Shown here: in pieces, positions 62,616-64,000 of the stretch
Position numbering within the stretch: the stretch's first letter is position 1
Layout: each line of letters begins with the position of its first letter
NCBI GenBank assembly: GCA_963770915.1
Contig: CAVYRG010000001.1
Location: 1,364,001-1,428,000, forward strand
DNA from: PALSA-270 sp963770915
GTDB lineage: Bacteria > Acidobacteriota > Terriglobia > Terriglobales > Acidobacteriaceae
Direction of reading: 5' to 3'
DNA: 64,000 nt
The notes under the pieces: generated by a model
What the model saw: only the letters and a program-made list of their open reading frames with translations
Told to the model about the DNA's origin: nothing
The model's database searches: none
Made by a program: the position numbers and the translations under genes

Positions 62616-63923
62616 CTACTGGCTCAATTGATCGAAAGGGACGCGCTGGCAACTGTACCCCTGCGCTTGGCAGGCGCGGAGTACGGAATCCGTATTCTGG
62701 GTGTAGACGTCGGCGCGTCCGCCGGTCGATGTGTTCTCCACACGCGTTTCGCCATTGATAATCAAATCCATCGACTGCTCCAGGTTGTCGTAGGCATGCA
62801 TCTGGCTCTGCGTACCGTTGTTCAGGATGTCGCGGGTTTCGCTCATGCTTTGCAGTGTCTGCTCCATCTGCTGCTGATAGACGCGGTCGTCGACTTTCCA
62901 GGAACTCCAGATTCTCATCATGTCGCCAAACTCCGAGGGGAATAGATTAGCGGGCGCGGCCACGTAGGAAGTGTAGAGCGTCCATCCCGTCATCAGATTC
63001 GGCGCCGTGTAGACCAGCGCAAAGACTTTGAATGGCTGGCCGTTAGTTGCGGTTTCCTGGAGAAGATACGCGCCCTTGCCATTCGGCATGGGAGCCGGCA
63101 CATTCCTGACCTGCAGCACGCGGCCCGGAACGTTCCTGATATTTACTCCGTTTTGCTGGTTCACCCGGGTTGAGTAGTTCACAAAGAATGAAAACGCGGG
63201 AACGGGCTGAAGATAGGGGCCGGCCATTCCAGCGGAACCCGGCAGAGTCGAAACGAAGAAAATCAGCCCCAGCTGGATCAGTTCGCTGTGCGGACCGGCG
63301 ATGGTCATGATGCCCTGGCTGCAGGAAGTGATTCGCCATCCGCTGGGCAGGTCCACCGCCGCGCTGCGATCGCCGGCAGTCTGCCGCGTCCACTGCTTGG
63401 GCGGCGAGAGATCAAATGGGTTGCCGCTGCCAGAACTTCTCGGCAACTCCTGGCTGAAACGTTGTGAGAGAGCCTTGAACGAAGACTTGAGCGAATCAGG
63501 GCGGTCAAACGCGAGACCGAAGACCGCGCCGGGCGGCGCAAGGACCACGGTGGCTACGCCGCGCACCGGCTGACCCTGCGCATTCGCCGATACGATTACC
63601 TGCACCACTTGGTCGTTTGGATCGCTTACCGCCGAGAGAAGCTGCGGCGGTGCGTCAAAATAGCCTTTTAGCGCGGCCAGCGAGCTGCGCATCGCCGCCA
63701 GGGCGGAATTGCCGTTTGGAAGCTTGGCATAGAGCAGGCGTCCGGAACTGTGCGGATCGTTGTATGACTGGAAGCCAGCCGGAAGACCGCGCGCCGCAAC
63801 TCCCGCCGCGGCAGACTGCTCCGGTGAACTCGCGGAGGCTGTTGGTTGGGGTTTCTGACTGCAGGCAGGAGCGGCGATCAGTGCCACCATCAGCAGAACA
63901 CGCAACGCGATACTGTGGCTCAT
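62616..63923 (-). CDS. lipoprotein of unknown function
   Basis: 435 residues from ATG 63923, with GGGAGG eight bases upstream. Signal ALRVLLMVALIAAPACSQKP with lipobox APAC near residue 21. Residues 40-420 have repeated beta and helical features (FRVSTLPGSAG-type strands, QTLQSMSETRDILNNGTQSQ), and no recognised domain. Ends 90 bases before the OmpA gene start on the same strand. Confidence 0.6.
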   Translation of the reverse strand: MSHSIALRVLLMVALIAAPACSQKPQPTASASSPEQSAAAGVAARGLPAGFQSYNDPHSSGRLLYAKLPNGNSALAAMRSSLAALKGYFDAPPQLLSAVSDPNDQVVQVIVSANAQGQPVRGVATVVLAPPGAVFGLAFDRPDSLKSSFKALSQRFSQELPRSSGSGNPFDLSPPKQWTRQTAGDRSAAVDLPSGWRITSCSQGIMTIAGPHSELIQLGLIFFVSTLPGSAGMAGPYLQPVPAFSFFVNYSTRVNQQNGVNIRNVPGRVLQVRNVPAPMPNGKGAYLLQETATNGQPFKVFALVYTAPNLMTGWTLYTSYVAAPANLFPSEFGDMMRIWSSWKVDDRVYQQQMEQTLQSMSETRDILNNGTQSQMHAYDNLEQSMDLIINGETRVENTSTGGRADVYTQNTDSVLRACQAQGYSCQRVPFDQLSQ

Positions 63924-64000
63924 CTGCCTCCCCAGCACGCCGGCCAACATCTCGCCGTCCGTGAATCGCCAAACCTCGAGAAACCGCAAGGCAAGTCAAC

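Overview
The window looks like chromosomal DNA of an acidobacterium (phylum Acidobacteriota, probably class Terriglobia). The call rests on content, not on a search: a VWFA-domain secreted protein of the acidobacterial type, a very large carboxypeptidase-regulatory/TonB-type outer-membrane receptor (Oar-like), many secreted proteins of unknown function, high GC, frequent TTG/GTG starts behind good Shine-Dalgarno sites, and an ATP synthase operon that starts at the b' subunit. No prophage, transposase, rRNA operon or CRISPR array was seen.

Layout. 1-16 kb: a truncated fused E1 alpha/beta 2-oxoacid dehydrogenase, an M50 membrane protease, a secreted alpha/beta hydrolase, a frameshifted VWFA protein, a Nudix hydrolase, membrane proteins, aquaporin, DoxX, a frameshifted GDSL hydrolase, a Tat-exported Gfo/Idh/MocA oxidoreductase, a 979-residue double beta-helix/propeller protein and a HAD phosphatase. 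16-22 kb: small secreted proteins, a Tat-exported ferritin-like protein followed by TatA and TatB-like genes, and a GH39-like glycosidase. 22-29 kb: atpF'-F-H-A-G-D-C on the minus strand (atpB and atpE are absent here). 29-33 kb: a cytochrome c with a structured leader, a PIN-domain protein paired with an unknown wHTH-like protein, and hfq-hflX. 33-41 kb: the Oar-like receptor, a DegT aminotransferase, an SH3-domain lipoprotein, phosphofructokinase and an Ig-like lipoprotein. 41-50 kb: nadA, a DUF1906 protein with an ArsR regulator divergent from an SDR, moaA, a DUF481 protein and an OmpA protein. 48-53 kb: electron transfer flavoprotein genes etfB, etfA and etf-QO, with a hicBA toxin-antitoxin module between etfA and etf-QO. 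54-64 kb: tRNA-Cys, tRNA-Gly, an ABC ATPase, a receiver-only response regulator, PhzF, a cytochrome c/sorbosone-dehydrogenase fusion, the selenocysteine tRNA gene selC, a HAF-repeat protein, and an OmpA protein paired with a lipoprotein.

The most unusual feature is a set of tandem repeats whose unit is always seven bases but whose sequence differs between sites. They fill most spacers of the atp operon and recur near moaA, nadA and etfB. Several spacers carry the array and its reverse complement, so the transcript could fold into large hairpins. Other points of interest are the PIN/wHTH pair with a large palindrome upstream, selC, the anti-Shine-Dalgarno-containing leader of the cytochrome c gene, and two single-base frameshifts in secreted-protein genes.
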